Shown here in pieces: positions 49,594-62,394 of a stretch of 64,000 bases of DNA. This DNA is from Cryptococcus deneoformans JEC21 (lineage: Eukaryota > Basidiomycota > Tremellomycetes > Tremellales > Cryptococcaceae), in contig NC_006687.1 of assembly GCF_000091045.1 (NCBI RefSeq), positions 411,001-475,000 on the forward strand. The letters run 5' to 3'. The first letter of the stretch is position 1. The number at the start of each line of letters is the position of its first letter. The notes beneath the pieces were generated by a model that was not told the origin of the DNA, did not search any database, and saw only the letters and a list, made by a program, of their open reading frames with translations. The translations under genes were made by a program, and so were the position numbers.

Positions 49594-50604
49594 CTATTTG
49601 ACACGGGCTTGCTCTAAAAGCTCTCTTCTTTTGATGTTCCATGTATCTCTATCAACACTTAGACATTCTCCTGCCCACCCAAGGAGACCAATCTTTTCAT
49701 TTTTTTCCCATGTTGCAGCACCGACTTCAGCTTGCGTGATGGGTTTGAAGCCACATTTGGCGAAAAGCTTTCCCCCATCAGGCGACAGAGGATTTGTCCG
49801 GACAATCACACGGTCGACTGGGGGAGAAAGATCACCGGATGAGATGGAAAACGCATGGTCGAGAGCTGTGAGAACAAGTTCAGAACCCACTCCGTTTCGG
49901 CGGTATGGCTGATCGACGTCCAGGTGTCGTATGTGGGCGATTCGAGAGGCTGGCTTGGTTTCTTTACCAGCGATACGTCTTCGCAGATCAGGTGCGTTGT
50001 TGTTTTCTTCGTCTTCTTTGCTCGAGGCAAAAACATCATGGCCATCCTTCTCATTCAATTGCCCTTCCTCTTCGCCCAAAACGCTACCAAGCTGCTTTCC
50101 AGCGTTTTTTGTGACGTCGAGGCACACCACACCTACGACCTCTCCTTTATGCTGGAAGACCCAGATTCCACTCTTTCCTTCCGCGTAATATGTTGAGGGC
50201 CTGATCATGTCGATTGCGCCTATTATTTTACGCATACGCGCAGTAAATAATGGTCGATGAATGTACTCCACGATACCCATGAGGGGAAGAAAAGCGAGAC
50301 ATGGGCCAATCAAGGGAGAGATGTAGCTCAAGGGATTTGAATTGACAGAGAATGAGGAGATGTGGTTGATACCCATTCCGAGAAGGAATACGACTAAGAG
50401 GGCCAGAGGGCTGGTGATGACTGGGATTTATAAGCTCGGGTCCTCAATGCGATATTTGGCAGGCTTACTCTTGTTATTTGCCCTAGCAAGGCCTTCCATG
50501 ACTCCTTGGCCTACCAGCATCTTGACCATGTGTTCATCTTTCGAAGGGTCAAATGCGCGAACAATGTCAACATCGTCGGGGATTGGAGGCTGTTGTTGGG
50601 ACAT
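49594..50604 (-). CDS. Membrane-anchored GNAT N-acetyltransferase
   Basis: Two exons: 50604-50469 and 50420-49594, giving 320 residues. The N-terminus (DVDIVRAFDPSKDEHMVKMLVGQGVMEGLARANN) starts the GNAT fold. Two hydrophobic segments then interrupt it (IITSPLALLVVFLLGMGI and ISPLIGPCLAFLPLMGIVEYI), and the fold resumes with GIWVFQHKGEVVGVVCLD. The acetyl-CoA loop is LDVDQPYRRNGVGSELVLTAL, followed by RVIVRTNPLSPDGGKLFAKCGFKPI. This layout resembles NAT8-like ER acetyltransferases with a hairpin membrane anchor. The substrate is unknown. It shares a 284-bp divergent promoter with PRI1. Confidence 0.78.
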
Positions 50605-50792
50605 TGAATAAAATGCCGAGTAACGGGGAAATGAAGATTTTGGAAGTGGGGTACGTATGTATATATATACAGATGGAAAGAAGGTGGAGGCGATGGTGGA
50701 GGGACAAATAGAAGGCAGCAAATCATACGCACGTTCTTCACAGGCACATCTCAGGTACATCGCGGACACCATTTCATCTCCATCGAGCCCCG

Positions 50793-50798
50793 ACGCGT
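50793..50798. promoter_or_regulatory. ACGCGT (MCB-like) site ~90 bp upstream of PRI1
   Basis: A single ACGCGT core sits in the divergent GNAT/PRI1 promoter. DNA replication genes in yeasts are commonly G1/S-activated through this element by MBF. The position before a primase gene fits, but binding is not shown. Confidence 0.45.
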
Positions 50799-50888
50799 TC
50801 GCCTGAAAATGATAAGACCGCGTTTCGTTTCTATAATACTCTGGCTTTCGTGTTTGACTTGCCGCCTGCATATTCCTCCCCCTACAAG

Positions 50889-52768
50889 ATGCCCGTCCCA
50901 GTCAGCGAGAAACCGTGAGTGTCAACCAGTTGTCCAATTCAGAATAACAGAAGTGCTGATTAATCGCCTCAGAATGGTCGAGTATGAGTGAGTTCCTTGA
51001 TCAGTACAAAACGCCCGTCAGACTCTGACTGTCTGCCAGTGCATCTAGCCCGCAGGTTATGCAGCTCTTCTACAGGCGTCTGTTCCCTTACCGCCCGCTC
51101 TATCTTTGGCTGAATCAAGAACAGAGTAAGTCTTACCGCCGTGCAGGCTTCGACAGCGGAATTGACACGGATTTAGTACCCAGCAAGTTATTCACCCATC
51201 GTGAATTCGCTTTCACATTGGCAGGAGACGTCTACCTTCGATACCAATCTTTCAACAATGTCGATGAATTTAAAGCTTCTATTGCCAGGCATATTCCATC
51301 ACGTTTTGAGATTGGCCCTCAATATAGCGCAAGAGTATGTCCATGCTACTGATACAGCGTTCCTCTGCTGACGCTGGATACAGCCGAAGGACAGGAAGAC
51401 GCTTGCCTCTGGCGCTCTTCAACCACAGAGGCGAGAGCTCGTTTTTGATATTGATATGACCGATTACGATGAGATCCGAACGTGTTGCACGGATAAGACT
51501 ATTTGTAAGCGATGCTGGGGCTTTATTGCCGCCGCCGTAAAAGTGCTGGATCATTCTCTCCGAGGTAGGTTGTCAATTGGCATTTAAACCATGCGGATAG
51601 TTTTCTTATTAATCTATATAGAAACATTCGGCTTCAAGCATCTCTTATGGGTGTACTCTGGTCGACGAGGTATCCATTGCTGGATCTCTGATCAGTCGGC
51701 TTTGGATCTCACCGATGATCAGCGACGAGCGTTGGTTACTTTTTTGGAAGTGATAAAGGGTGGCAAAGAACAAAGCAAGAAGGTCAATGTGAGAGGACCA
51801 ACTGGTGATGCTGCCCTCCATCCTTTCTTGTCGTGAGTTGGACCATCGTGTAAAAGGTCTGTGGCATTACATAATTAACCCCAACCATAGTGAAGCACTC
51901 GATACCCTCAAACCATTATTCTCTAGCCTCTGTATCTACGACCAGGATTGTTTCAAGGGAGAAAAGGGATGGGAAGCGTTGCTTGCCATTTTGCCGACTG
52001 ATAGAAGTGAGCAGTATTCGTAAATTTGGTGGATTAGACACTGAACATTTACAGCTGTCATTGGACCACTAAGGGCCAAATGGGAAAAGAACTCGGATAG
52101 TTCAAGCGAAGAAAAATGGCGGGAACTTATGAGCGAGATTGCAAAACATAAGAAAGAGGAGGCAATCATGGTATGTGGTATAAAATTTACTCGAATTCAT
52201 CGCTGACTCACATTTATTTGCCCCTCTAGACCAAATTCACAAAAGCAGTAGAAGACGTCGTCTTACAATACACCTATCCGCGTATCGATGCTGAAGTTTC
52301 CAAGCATCGTAACCATTTGCTCAAGTCTCCGTTTTGTGTTCATCCCGGTACCGGTACGTTGAAGGAATTCTTCCGTCGCTTCATCCAAACTAATACAAGT
52401 CAAGGTCGAGTTTGTGTCCCTATAAACCCGTCTCTGATCGACGAATTTGATCCCGATACAGTGCCCACTGTCGGTCAATTGCTGAATGAGCTCGACAATG
52501 TAAAGGCTGAGGATTCTGAAGCTGCTGGCCGGCGTATGGAAGGTAAGTTTTCTTTCCAGGCCATATCTTTTCTATATCTGTACTGATGAAATGTGCAGAC
52601 TACGAGCACACTTCACTGGGACCTTACGTGGAGATGTTTGAAAAGCATGTTGCTGCAGTCCTGAGGGATGGTCGGAATGCGAAAAGAGGTAAGTTAGCTG
52701 ATATATAGTCTACGGATTTCAAGCTGACACCCTTCATAGCTGCCAAGGCAGAGAGTTTGGATTTCTAG
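50889..52768 (+). CDS. PRI1: DNA primase small (catalytic) subunit
   Basis: Eleven exons: 50889-50914, 50973-50987 (15 nt), 51040-51125, 51177-51334, 51384-51564, 51622-51832, 51891-52006, 52055-52170, 52230-52542, 52599-52688, 52740-52768, giving 446 residues. It synthesises RNA primers for DNA polymerase alpha. The FYRRLFPYRPLYLWL start, REFAFTL, metal-binding carboxylates in ELVFDIDMTDYD (D117, D119), zinc cysteines in RTCCTDKTICKRCW, the nucleotide-binding SGRRGIHCWISD and HLLKSPFCVHPGTG (the conserved primase signature) are all present. The third catalytic Asp is expected in the CIYDQDCF region. Length is normal (yeast Pri1 ~409). All eleven exons close in phase. Confidence 0.95.
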
Positions 52769-53132
52769 AATACCAGGCTTTCATTTGTTGTATTATATGC
52801 ATGTTTAACTGTCTAATCGCGCCCGGAATCTGAAGCTGCTCTACAAGACCCAATCTAAAACGACTCATTGCGCATTTATTTCCTTGACTATATTTGCCAT
52901 CGATCATAGGATGAACGCGCTTTGCAACCTCCACTCACGCGGAAGAAACGCGTCCGCTTTATGGAAGCCGAACCTCGTACTACGAATAACAATTTGTATT
53001 TGTTGATCAGCGGCTGACAGCGGAGGTCGGTCATCCATCATTATACGATTCTAGTTCATCAACTGTAATAATACATTGTCATCGTTCTCTTCAGCAGCGT
53101 CTTCCCCACTTCGTTAACCAATCTCGAGCAAA
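52769..53132. other. Gap between PRI1 and the RRG7-like gene
   Basis: 364 bp between same-strand genes. It contains another ACGCGT core near 52949, close to a second CACGCGG. No gene was seen. Confidence 0.35.
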
Positions 53133-53897
53133 ATGGTCCGTCCCATTCCCATCCCCATCCGCCACACGACACTCGAAGTAGGCACGGCATTTGAGAAACA
53201 CGCCCTCTCGTTCCTCAACAAATCTATGTCAATGTCCCTTCGCCACGTAGGTGGCGCTAGGGATGGAGGTGTAGATCTAAGAGGTTGGTGGTGGGTCCCA
53301 AGAATAGCCATGCCAGCAACTGAATTCGCCGCCGGCGAAAATTGTGGCGGGGTGAGGAGATTGAGGGTATTAGCGCAGTGTAAAGCTGAAAAGAAGAGCG
53401 TTGGTCCAAGGGCAGTTAGGGAGTTAGAAGGAGTCATGTCGCAACTCGAGTTCCGTCAGTTTTGTGCTATATTGAAATGTAGAGATTTATACTGAGCAAG
53501 ATTCGCAGGCAGGGAGCAACAGTCGACCGCAGAAGCGGCAATAGCAATATTGATATCCCAATCGGGCTTTACAAAAAACGCAATGCTGCATGCCACTCAA
53601 TCACGAATACCACTGATGCTTTTGCATCTTCCAGGCGGTCAACCAACGGGCCTGACTTTGATATCCTCATCTCCCGAAAGGGATAGCGGTACTTTTGCGG
53701 ATCAAGAGAGGATAAAAGTAGAGAGTGCTTGGTGGAATCGTCCACTGTCACATGGGATATTAGGTGGTAAGATGGAGTTACGGCGGGAAGTTTTAGTGAC
53801 CGGTGATGGTTTAGGAGCAAATACAGCGCTATGGATGGACGGCGAAAGGCTTGGTAGATGCGTGCCATCTGAAGAAGATGAACTTGAAGGCTGGTAA
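53133..53897 (+). CDS. RRG7-like PD-(D/E)XK fold protein (required for respiratory growth)
   Basis: Two exons: 53133-53454 and 53509-53897, giving 236 residues. The nuclease-fold core is visible: TAFEKHALSFLNKSM (first helix with Glu), LRHVGGARDGGVDLRGWWWVP (catalytic Asp in GVDL), LRVLAQCKAEKKSVGPRAVRELEG (Q-x-K motif and following helix). This is the arrangement of fungal Rrg7 (DUF2034), a mitochondrial protein needed for respiratory growth and related to type IV restriction enzymes. A mitochondrial presequence is not clear, since the first strand starts almost at the Met. A longer upstream exon is possible. Confidence 0.7.
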
Positions 53898-54061
53898 AGC
53901 ACCTTAGCATCATGTATTCATTGAGATGATCGAAATGCCATTCGTTTGTTGTACAATCATGATCGATCTATCGTCTAAGTCATAACACCACTAGGCACTA
54001 ATAGGTACAAACATGGATAGATATGCGTCGCAGAAAGACCCATTCAGAAGCAATGCTGCTC

Positions 54062-55505
<1,444 letters not shown>

Positions 55506-55749
55506 TGTTTATGAGCAGAGATGAAAAGAGATGTGGGATATATATGTATCATTGATATTCCCACAAGTTCGAAGTCAACAATATGGCGTCCGTCCGCCCA
55601 CTGCATACTGCCGCCGGATATTTATTTACTATAGGGGCATGTTTTCAAGTCACGTGACCCCCCCTTCAGAAGATTTCAACCACTCGAGAGCATTCATCCA
55701 GATTTCTTCGTGTTGGCTGAATATCCCAACCCCATATACATCACACGAA
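55506..55749. promoter_or_regulatory. Shared divergent promoter of TGS1 and BRX1
   Basis: Only 244 bp separate the start codons of two RNA-maturation genes, so coordinated transcription is plausible. A TATATATGTATC stretch lies at about 55540. No specific factor site was identified. Confidence 0.35.
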
Positions 55750-56780
55750 ATGTCCAAAGCAGTTCTCGCCGCCGCAGAAAAGACAAAGAGCAAGGACAAG
55801 GCAGGCCCCAGTGAAGGGGTCAAGCCAAGGAAGGACAAAGTCCTCATGCTCTCCTCTCGAGGTGTCACTCAGCGCATGAGGCATCTTATGCGAGACCTCG
55901 AAGCTTTGTTACCGCATGTCAAACGAGGTGAGTCTACTGAGTCTACTGAATAGAAGCAGAGTTATGCTCTAACGTTATTTTTTAGACTCTAAGCTCGACA
56001 CAAAATCATCTCTCCATCTCCTCAACGAATTAGCGGATCTCCACTCTTGCTCAAACACCCTTTACTTTGAAGCCCGACGACATGAAGACCTTTATCTCTG
56101 GCTTTCTCGATCTCCCAACGGCCCTAGTGTCAAATGCCACGTTCAAAATTTGCATACCATGGATGAGCTCAAGATGACCGGAAACTGTTTGAAGGGAAGC
56201 AGAGGTTTGGTTTGCTTTGATGGATCGTGGGAAGGAGAACACTGGAGCTTGATGAAGGAGATGTTCACACATGTAAGCGCAGACATGGCTTATTATTATT
56301 ATTATTTTCCGCTAATGAAACAATCAGGCTTTTAGCGTTCCCAAGACTTCCAGGAAATTGAAGCCTTTCATTGACCACATCTTGCTCTTCTCACTTTTGG
56401 ACAACAAGATTTGGTTTAGGAACTACCAAGTATGTCTTCATCATACCCCAGCCCGCGAATATTGTTCTAATATCACCATTTAGATAATTGAAAAAGATCC
56501 TCTTACTCCCTCCGGCCCTCCTCAATCGTCCCTTGTCGAAATCGGTCCCCGATTCGTCCTTACTCCCATCAAGATCTTTGAAGGCTCTTTTGGTGGTCCC
56601 ACCCTCTTTTCCAACTCTGAATTCATCACTCCTGCGGCCATGAGGGCGAGTGTGAAGCGCATTGCTGGTGAGAAGTACAGGGTCAGGAAGGAGGGTGAGA
56701 AGGACAGGGAAGAGAGGAGAAAAAGGGTCAGAGAAGACGTCGAGGAGGACGAGTTGGCCAGAAAGAAGGTGTTTGCTTAG
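55750..56780 (+). CDS. BRX1: Ribosome biogenesis protein BRX1
   Basis: Four exons: 55750-55927, 55986-56272, 56328-56429, 56484-56780, giving 287 residues. It has the Brix/IMP4 domain: VLMLSSRGVTQRMRHLMRDLEALLPH, LHLLNELADLHSCSNTLYFEARR, DLYLWLSRSPNGPSVKC, then HILLFSLLDNKIWFRNYQI and LVEIGPRFVLTPIKIFEGSFGG. BRX1 works in the nucleolus in early 60S pre-rRNA processing. The C-terminus is a Lys/Arg/Glu-rich tail. The second intron carries a (TTA)n run. Confidence 0.95.
56291..56306 (+). repeat. (TAT)n triplet run in a BRX1 intron
   Basis: About five tandem TAT units lie within the second intron of BRX1. It is a possible microsatellite. Confidence 0.7.
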
Positions 56781-56914
56781 AGCGCTTGACCTTACTGTAT
56801 GTATTCTTTGCCATCACGATATTCAATGTGTCCGCTTGCTAGCATCAAACAGGATTCATGAGGATTGATAAACAGATTACAATGATTTGGGTTACTTCTA
56901 AATAGCCACGATTC

Positions 56915-58509
56915 TCAAGGGGATGTAACTGAGCCGTTTTCCCCATTCCTTGGCGAATTATGTTCAACTTGTGCTTCTGCTTGATGATCTTGTCGCAAGA
57001 TATCGATCTTTTCCAGCCACTGTTTTGCATTGTCTCGGGAACCGGTATCAAGGTAGTAAGCCGACTACCAAGTGATCAATAACTTCTTGAAGAAAATACA
57101 GGGAAACTTACATGACCACAAACGACCCTCACATACGCCTTTCCCAGCCCACACACCTTCAAATTATCCTTTATCTCGCTCATTCTCAATATAGCAAATG
57201 TGCAAAAGTCGACATCCTTTTCGTTTGAATCTGCGAGTAGCACTAGCCGATCGCTGAGCAAGACACCTAACAGATTCCGGCCAATTAAGTCGGTATGGTT
57301 GTGCTGGTAATAGATTGTATCCAGAGTCTCCCTTCTTTCTCCCGGGAAAAGAAGCTCTTCATTGTCGATCATGAAGTGATCACGAACAATGCTGATCGAT
57401 TCGCGGGTCAGGTAACGGACCAGAGTGAACGGGCCTTCCATGATGAGATCAGGGGAGTCCAAAGCCAAAGTCTGGTTGATAAAGGTAGCTGAATGATCAG
57501 GGCGTAGCTGGGAGCGTAGTTGGGCAAATCGTCTGGCTTGAGAAACGCGAGTGCCGAGGGATGACATGGACTTGTAGGCGATATCCAACGCATCATCGTT
57601 TTGGCTTTGAGGAGGAGTCTGGCGAGCCAGATGTTTGAGCTGAGAAATAGAGTCAGGTATGCAATCTGTGGAATTTATTACTTACGAAAAGCTCATAATG
57701 AGTCAAGCGCTTCAGAGGAAGTTCTAAATATTGCGCTAGAGACTTCAACTCGTGCTCTGGGTGCTTCTTACGCTCATGGCAAAACTCTTCAACCCACAAC
57801 TCGTGGCCTGAAGGGTTCCCTGGCGGCTCTACCCACAGATCGGCAGTGAGGATAGCGTCCCAAACACTTCTGCCGTAGGCACTGTAGTAACCTTTCAACT
57901 CATCTGCGCGACTGTTGAACACCTCTGCGATTTCATAAATAGCCCGTTTTGACCACACACCGTCAGTATCATGTCCCATCGCCTTCATCTGTCGGATGAT
58001 CATAGTGATTGTCGGGTAGATGTCCACAGTATGGTAGTTGATGATTTTCCGGATGTCGCTGAACACTGTCCTTCGCTCGTCCTCGGGAATTTCGAAGAAG
58101 TGTTGTCCTCCGGGGCCCATCTGAATAGGTTGAGACATTGGAAGGATGTAAATTTTGCGCAGTTGGTTGAGTTGTTCCACGTAGCCCTTTTCGCTATCCT
58201 GAAAATCATTGAGGATGCCGACACGCTGCTCCGGGTCATCTTCATAAGTCCTAGAAACCGGGTTGGCGTGTAGTTTGCCATCTGACGTTGAACTGGTGGT
58301 TGACGTAGCTGACTGGGTAGTGGCGGATTGGTAAACCCTAAAAGCTGAATCGGCAACGACGTTCCTTGATCTAGGCGAAGGCCGGGTCCTTGAGAGTGGC
58401 GGCAGAGTTTGCTTTGACGCTGACCCAACACTAGTCAGCAACCACGATTAGGCTGAGTGCTGATACGGTATCTATACGCACAATTGCACAGAGCAAGGCA
58501 TCCGGTCAT
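56915..58509 (-). CDS. DH-PH RhoGEF
   Basis: Exons: 58509-58490 (uncertain), 58430-57686, 57639-57112, 57064-56915, giving ~480 residues. The DH domain starts QRVGILNDFQDSEKGYVEQLNQLRKIYILPM, runs through VFSDIRKIINYH and ends with the hallmark LAQYLELPLKRLTHYELFLKHLARQTP. A PH-like part follows (RESISIVRDHFMI..., LIGRNLLGVLLSDRLVLLAD, DFCTFAILRMSEIK) ending in the PH helix DNAKQWLEKIDILRQ. It should activate a Rho-family GTPase. The N-terminus is weak: the only phase-compatible join from ATG 58509 uses a GTGCAA donor, while the better-looking GTGCGT donor a few bases on gives a wrong frame. Confidence 0.78.
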
Positions 58510-58989
58510 GGTGAGTAATTGTTTATGTGCTGTAGTCTGTCGTAATCAAAGATCAAATAGAAAGCTGAATATGAATAATAGATACGAATCAGAAGTTGAC
58601 TTATGACGAGGACTTGCCTGCTGATGCTGCTAGTTCCCAATTGCCACAGACTGCCAGTCATCGTCCAACGAGTATCAAAGTACGGTGCTGAAACTAGGCG
58701 GAGAAATGACCGAAAGGCCACAGCTGAGACGCGACGCGACGCGTACCAGATATGTTCCTGGGATATGTTATTCAGCCGCCCATTTTGGAGCATGTTCCGC
58801 GGCCCACCGGGCGGCAAATCTTCTCGAGATGTTTGTGAGCGAAAAAGAGCAGCAGCGATATACTTTGGCTCCCCGTGCAGCGCCACGCTTCTAGACGCCC
58901 CCGCCCGCCTCCCGCACAGACCCCCTTTCTCCGCGCTCCATATACATACCCATTCGGCCGACATCCTCCACATCATCGGACTTAGCGTT
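58510..58989. other. Divergent promoter of the RhoGEF and the zinc-cluster/AAT gene
   Basis: 480 bp, GC-rich near the plus-strand start, with CT-rich runs at 58890-58980. It contains three overlapping GACGCG units ending in ACGCGT (58728-58744). Confidence 0.4.
58728..58744 (+). promoter_or_regulatory. Triple GACGCG motif ending in ACGCGT
   Basis: Three GACGCG units in tandem, the last extended to the MCB core ACGCGT, lie ~250 bp upstream of the zinc-cluster/AAT gene and in the RhoGEF promoter. A cell-cycle (MBF-type) input is inferred from the motif only. Confidence 0.4.
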
Positions 58990-61900
58990 ATGAGCGATAG
59001 CCACGATTCCCCACAAACCGCCGGCCACGCTCCGCACACCGAGCACTCCCACCCGTCCCCGACTCCCCCCTCAAATCACACAAGCCCTCCACTCTCCTCA
59101 CAGCCGCCGCACGAGCAACACAACCCGCCCCTCCACCACCCCCCACAGCATGCACATATCGGCGACGATGAAGCTGCTGCACTGGCCATGGAAGCAGATA
59201 TGGACGCATCGGTCATGATAGACCCTGCACTCTTGGGCGATGAGGAGGGCTTTGATCCCACAACGCTTGCCAATCTTGCAGCTCTTTCGAGGATCATTAA
59301 TGACGATGACGAAGACATGCAGGTAGACGAGATGGCGCCAGAGCCAGAACCGGAAGATGAACCGCTTGAGACGGGATCGCCTCGAGAGCCGCTTACCAGA
59401 GAACAGGTACAAGAGTTCATGAACCAGCTTGCTCAAAGAGATAAGAGCAAAGACCAAGAAGAAGATAAAGACAAGGATCATGAAGGAAATAAAGACAAGG
59501 ACCAAGACGATGCACGCGATAAGGGCGATAAGGAAGGTGATCAAGAGGAAGAAGAAGTGCGTAGTGAAAAAGGAGATGACGAGTATGAAGAGCAGGGAAA
59601 GGTCAAAGGAAAAAGAAAGAGAAACAGAACTGTCCTGTGAGTAGACCTATCTGCAGTGTTGAAAGGAGATAACTAATTTGTATTAGGAGTTGTACCGGTA
59701 TGTGACCTGATTTCAGCGGTGGAGGATGTGGACTGACCGTCGCATGATGACCTGCGCTACAGAATGTCATCGAAGAGCAAGTCAATGTTTCTACTCCAAT
59801 CGCATTAATGCTGACCTTCATCATAGAAACGTATGTAATAGATCCACCATTAAAAAGCATAAACTAACCTTTGATCGTTCTTTTCTTCCAACAGAACATG
59901 TAAGCTAAGTGAATGCGTGACTCGGCACATCAGCTGATCAGATGCCAGTGCGACCGGAATATCCCGTGCAGTAGATGTGTCAAACGTGGCATCCCAGGAT
60001 TATGCCGAATGGAGCACCCTGTTCTTCCTCGTCGAAAGCGCAGAAGGTGAGCTGGGCAGATCAATATTTAAATGATTATAGCTCATACATTTCCAGGCCT
60101 CAAGAAGATGAAGATCTCAACTACGAACTGGGCCTCCGCGTTCAGGCCCTGGAATCTCTTCTACGGGGTACTGGCTCATTCATTGATGCCGACCAAGCTC
60201 ATGCAGCAGCCCACGAAACTGTCCGGGATGCTACGAAGGCTGCCAAGGCCGGTTCTCAGGATGCCACAAACGCATTGGCCCAGCTATCGCAAGGTGTCGA
60301 AGGCATGAGTCGGGGCGCGCAGTCAAGCTTGTTGCTTGATGTCTTGCAACAATTGACGGCCGCGAGTATGGGTAGACCGTTGAGTGGAAGCTCCAGTGCA
60401 GCCTCAGGCGATAAGAAAGGATTAGAGCTTTGGTCGTCACTGCCGAAAGCCTCCCAAGAGACGTAAGACCATTCCTTCTAGACATCTGTATCCTCGTATT
60501 GACTTGGGACACAGAACTGTCGCAATCGCTTCGGCCTTTGAGGACGATGATGCTCCGAACAAGATCAACATCTGCACTCCCGGGTACCGTGATGAGACAG
60601 GCAAACTCTTCGTGCCTCCTACGGTCCGTTATGCGGAGAAGCAACTTAATAGCGAAAGCATGGTGTCAAGGGAGGCTTTGCCAATCGAAGGCCATGCGCC
60701 TTTCCTTGACGCTGGAGTAAAATTCGCCTATGGAGGTGACAGTCACCCTTATAGACATAAGCGGGTAAATCTAATTCCTGTTGTCTGTTGTTCAGTTATT
60801 AAGACGCAGAGCTAATAAGTTTCCAGGTCGCTGCCGTTCAAGCTGTTTCTCTCACTGGTGCTCTTCGTCTCGCTGGAACATTCCTCTCTCGCTTCCCTAC
60901 ACTTCCTCCTACCAAGACGGTCTTTATTCCTTCACCAACTACTGATGAAGACGTGACTGCCCTCCAAGATGCGGGGCTCGAAATCCGATCTTTTAGGTTC
61001 CTCGATCTGAAAACCGGTGGGGTTGACTGGGAAAGCTTACGCGAGGACTTGCAAGATGCCCCAATGAAGAGCATAGTGTTGTTGCATGTCAGCGGAAGTG
61101 TTCCTAGTGGTGCGGAGTTAACGACTAATCAGTGGAGATTACTGGCATCATTGTTACAAGTAAGTTGCGCTAATTAAGTAGTCCGCCTATTGCTGACTCT
61201 TCCTTCAGGAGCGAGAAATGATTCCGCTCGTGATCATGGCTTTCCAGGGTCTGTCATCAGGTGATACCAATCGCGACGCTCAAGCGCTCCGGTTCATGGT
61301 CCACGAAGGTCTTCCTGTCGTACTCGTCCAAAACTTTGACGCCACTATGGGTCTCTATGCCGATTCTCCCTCCATCGTCTCCATCGTTACACGAAATTCC
61401 GAAGATAAGGACCGTGTTGAATCGCAGCTTCGGGCTATTGGCCGTGGGATGTGGATACACCCTTCGCCTTGGGGTGCCCACATCGCACACCAGATATTGA
61501 CGGATGCCAAGCTACATCCTTCATGGTTGAAGGAGATGCGATTGATGTCAGACAGGTTGAGGAGTGCAAGAAGCAAGTTGTATATGCAGCTGGTGGACAA
61601 GTTGAAGACTCCTGGAGATTGGGCGCACATAAAAAAGGCAAACGGGATGTATTGGTAGGTTATATGGAAGATGAGCCACCCAAAGTCAGCTGACAATCTG
61701 CAGTACCGCCCTGCTGCCTTCTGCTCAAACCGAGGCGCTAACCGCTAAGCATCATATCCATTTGCTTCCCGATGGATGTTTTAACCTCGGATCTCTCAAT
61801 AGCTCAAAGATTGATGCCCTCAGTCGTGCCATTGACTCTGTGGTTAGAGAAGGTATACGAGAGGCGGAAGAGGCTCAGGCCCATCGTTTGGCCATGGAAT

Positions 61901-62169
61901 TAGCATTGGCGGCTGCCAAAGAGCAAGCAGCAAGGGAAGAGACTCAGAGAGAGGAAGAGAGGGAGGCGGCAGAGATGCGTGCCGCAAGAGAGGAAGACAC
62001 ATTGCTCATGGAGAGAAGTATTGCGAACGCTATCGAGAGGCAGAAGAGAGAAGAAGAAGAAGAGCGAAAGAGGGAAGAGCAAAGAAAGAGAGAGGACGAA
62101 CAACAGAGAAAGCAAAGGGAGAGAGAAGAGATTGCAAGACAGGCAGAGGCTATTTTGGCGACTATTTAA
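58990..62169 (+). CDS. Zn2Cys6 zinc-cluster protein fused to a catalytically dead aspartate aminotransferase domain
   Basis: Ten exons: 58990-59636, 59687-59697 (11 nt), 59763-59780 (18 nt), 59895-59899 (5 nt), 59949-60046, 60097-60462, 60515-60764, 60827-61159, 61209-61654, 61704-62169, giving 879 residues. An acidic His/Pro N-terminus is followed by a perfect Zn2Cys6 cluster (C218-X2-C221-X6-C228-X5-C234-X2-C237-X8-C246) and a basic linker. From ~369 to ~775 a whole fold-type I aminotransferase is recognisable: LWSSLPKASQE, NKINICTPGYRDETGKLFVPPTVR, AVSLTGALRLAGTFL, MAFQGLSSGDTNRDA, RVESQLRAIGRGM. The PLP lysine is Ala621 (NFDATMGLY), the pyridine-N Asp is Ile585, the NPTG Asn is Val557 and the substrate Arg is Cys750, so no transamination is expected. 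A long Glu/Arg coiled coil ends the protein. It is probably a DNA-binding regulator with a ligand- or protein-binding pseudoenzyme domain. Confidence 0.85.
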
Positions 62170-62394
62170 GGGCGCTTGCGGTGTTTATATAAAAGTTGTA
62201 TTTCGTTTGTACATAGATATTAGCTAATCGTCCGCTATACTTGGCATTCACTTTTGAATACAGTAATGAGATTTTATCATTGATGGCCTTGTATGCCTTA
62301 CCGTGCAGTGAGAATCAATATACATACACACCAAGCTGCAGATGCGTAAATCTACAATGGTAACTCTAGAAACACCTTCTCCTATGCCCAGACC

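Noticed and set aside
56291..56306. TAT run as a coding microsatellite
   Set aside because: It lies inside a clean BRX1 intron (GTAAGC...CAG), so it does not affect the protein.
59780..59830. A 4-nt exon AAAC at 59827-59830 in the zinc-cluster gene
   Set aside because: It has an AG before and GTATGT after, but including it breaks the phase and the CX6C spacing. Skipping it gives a perfect zinc cluster.
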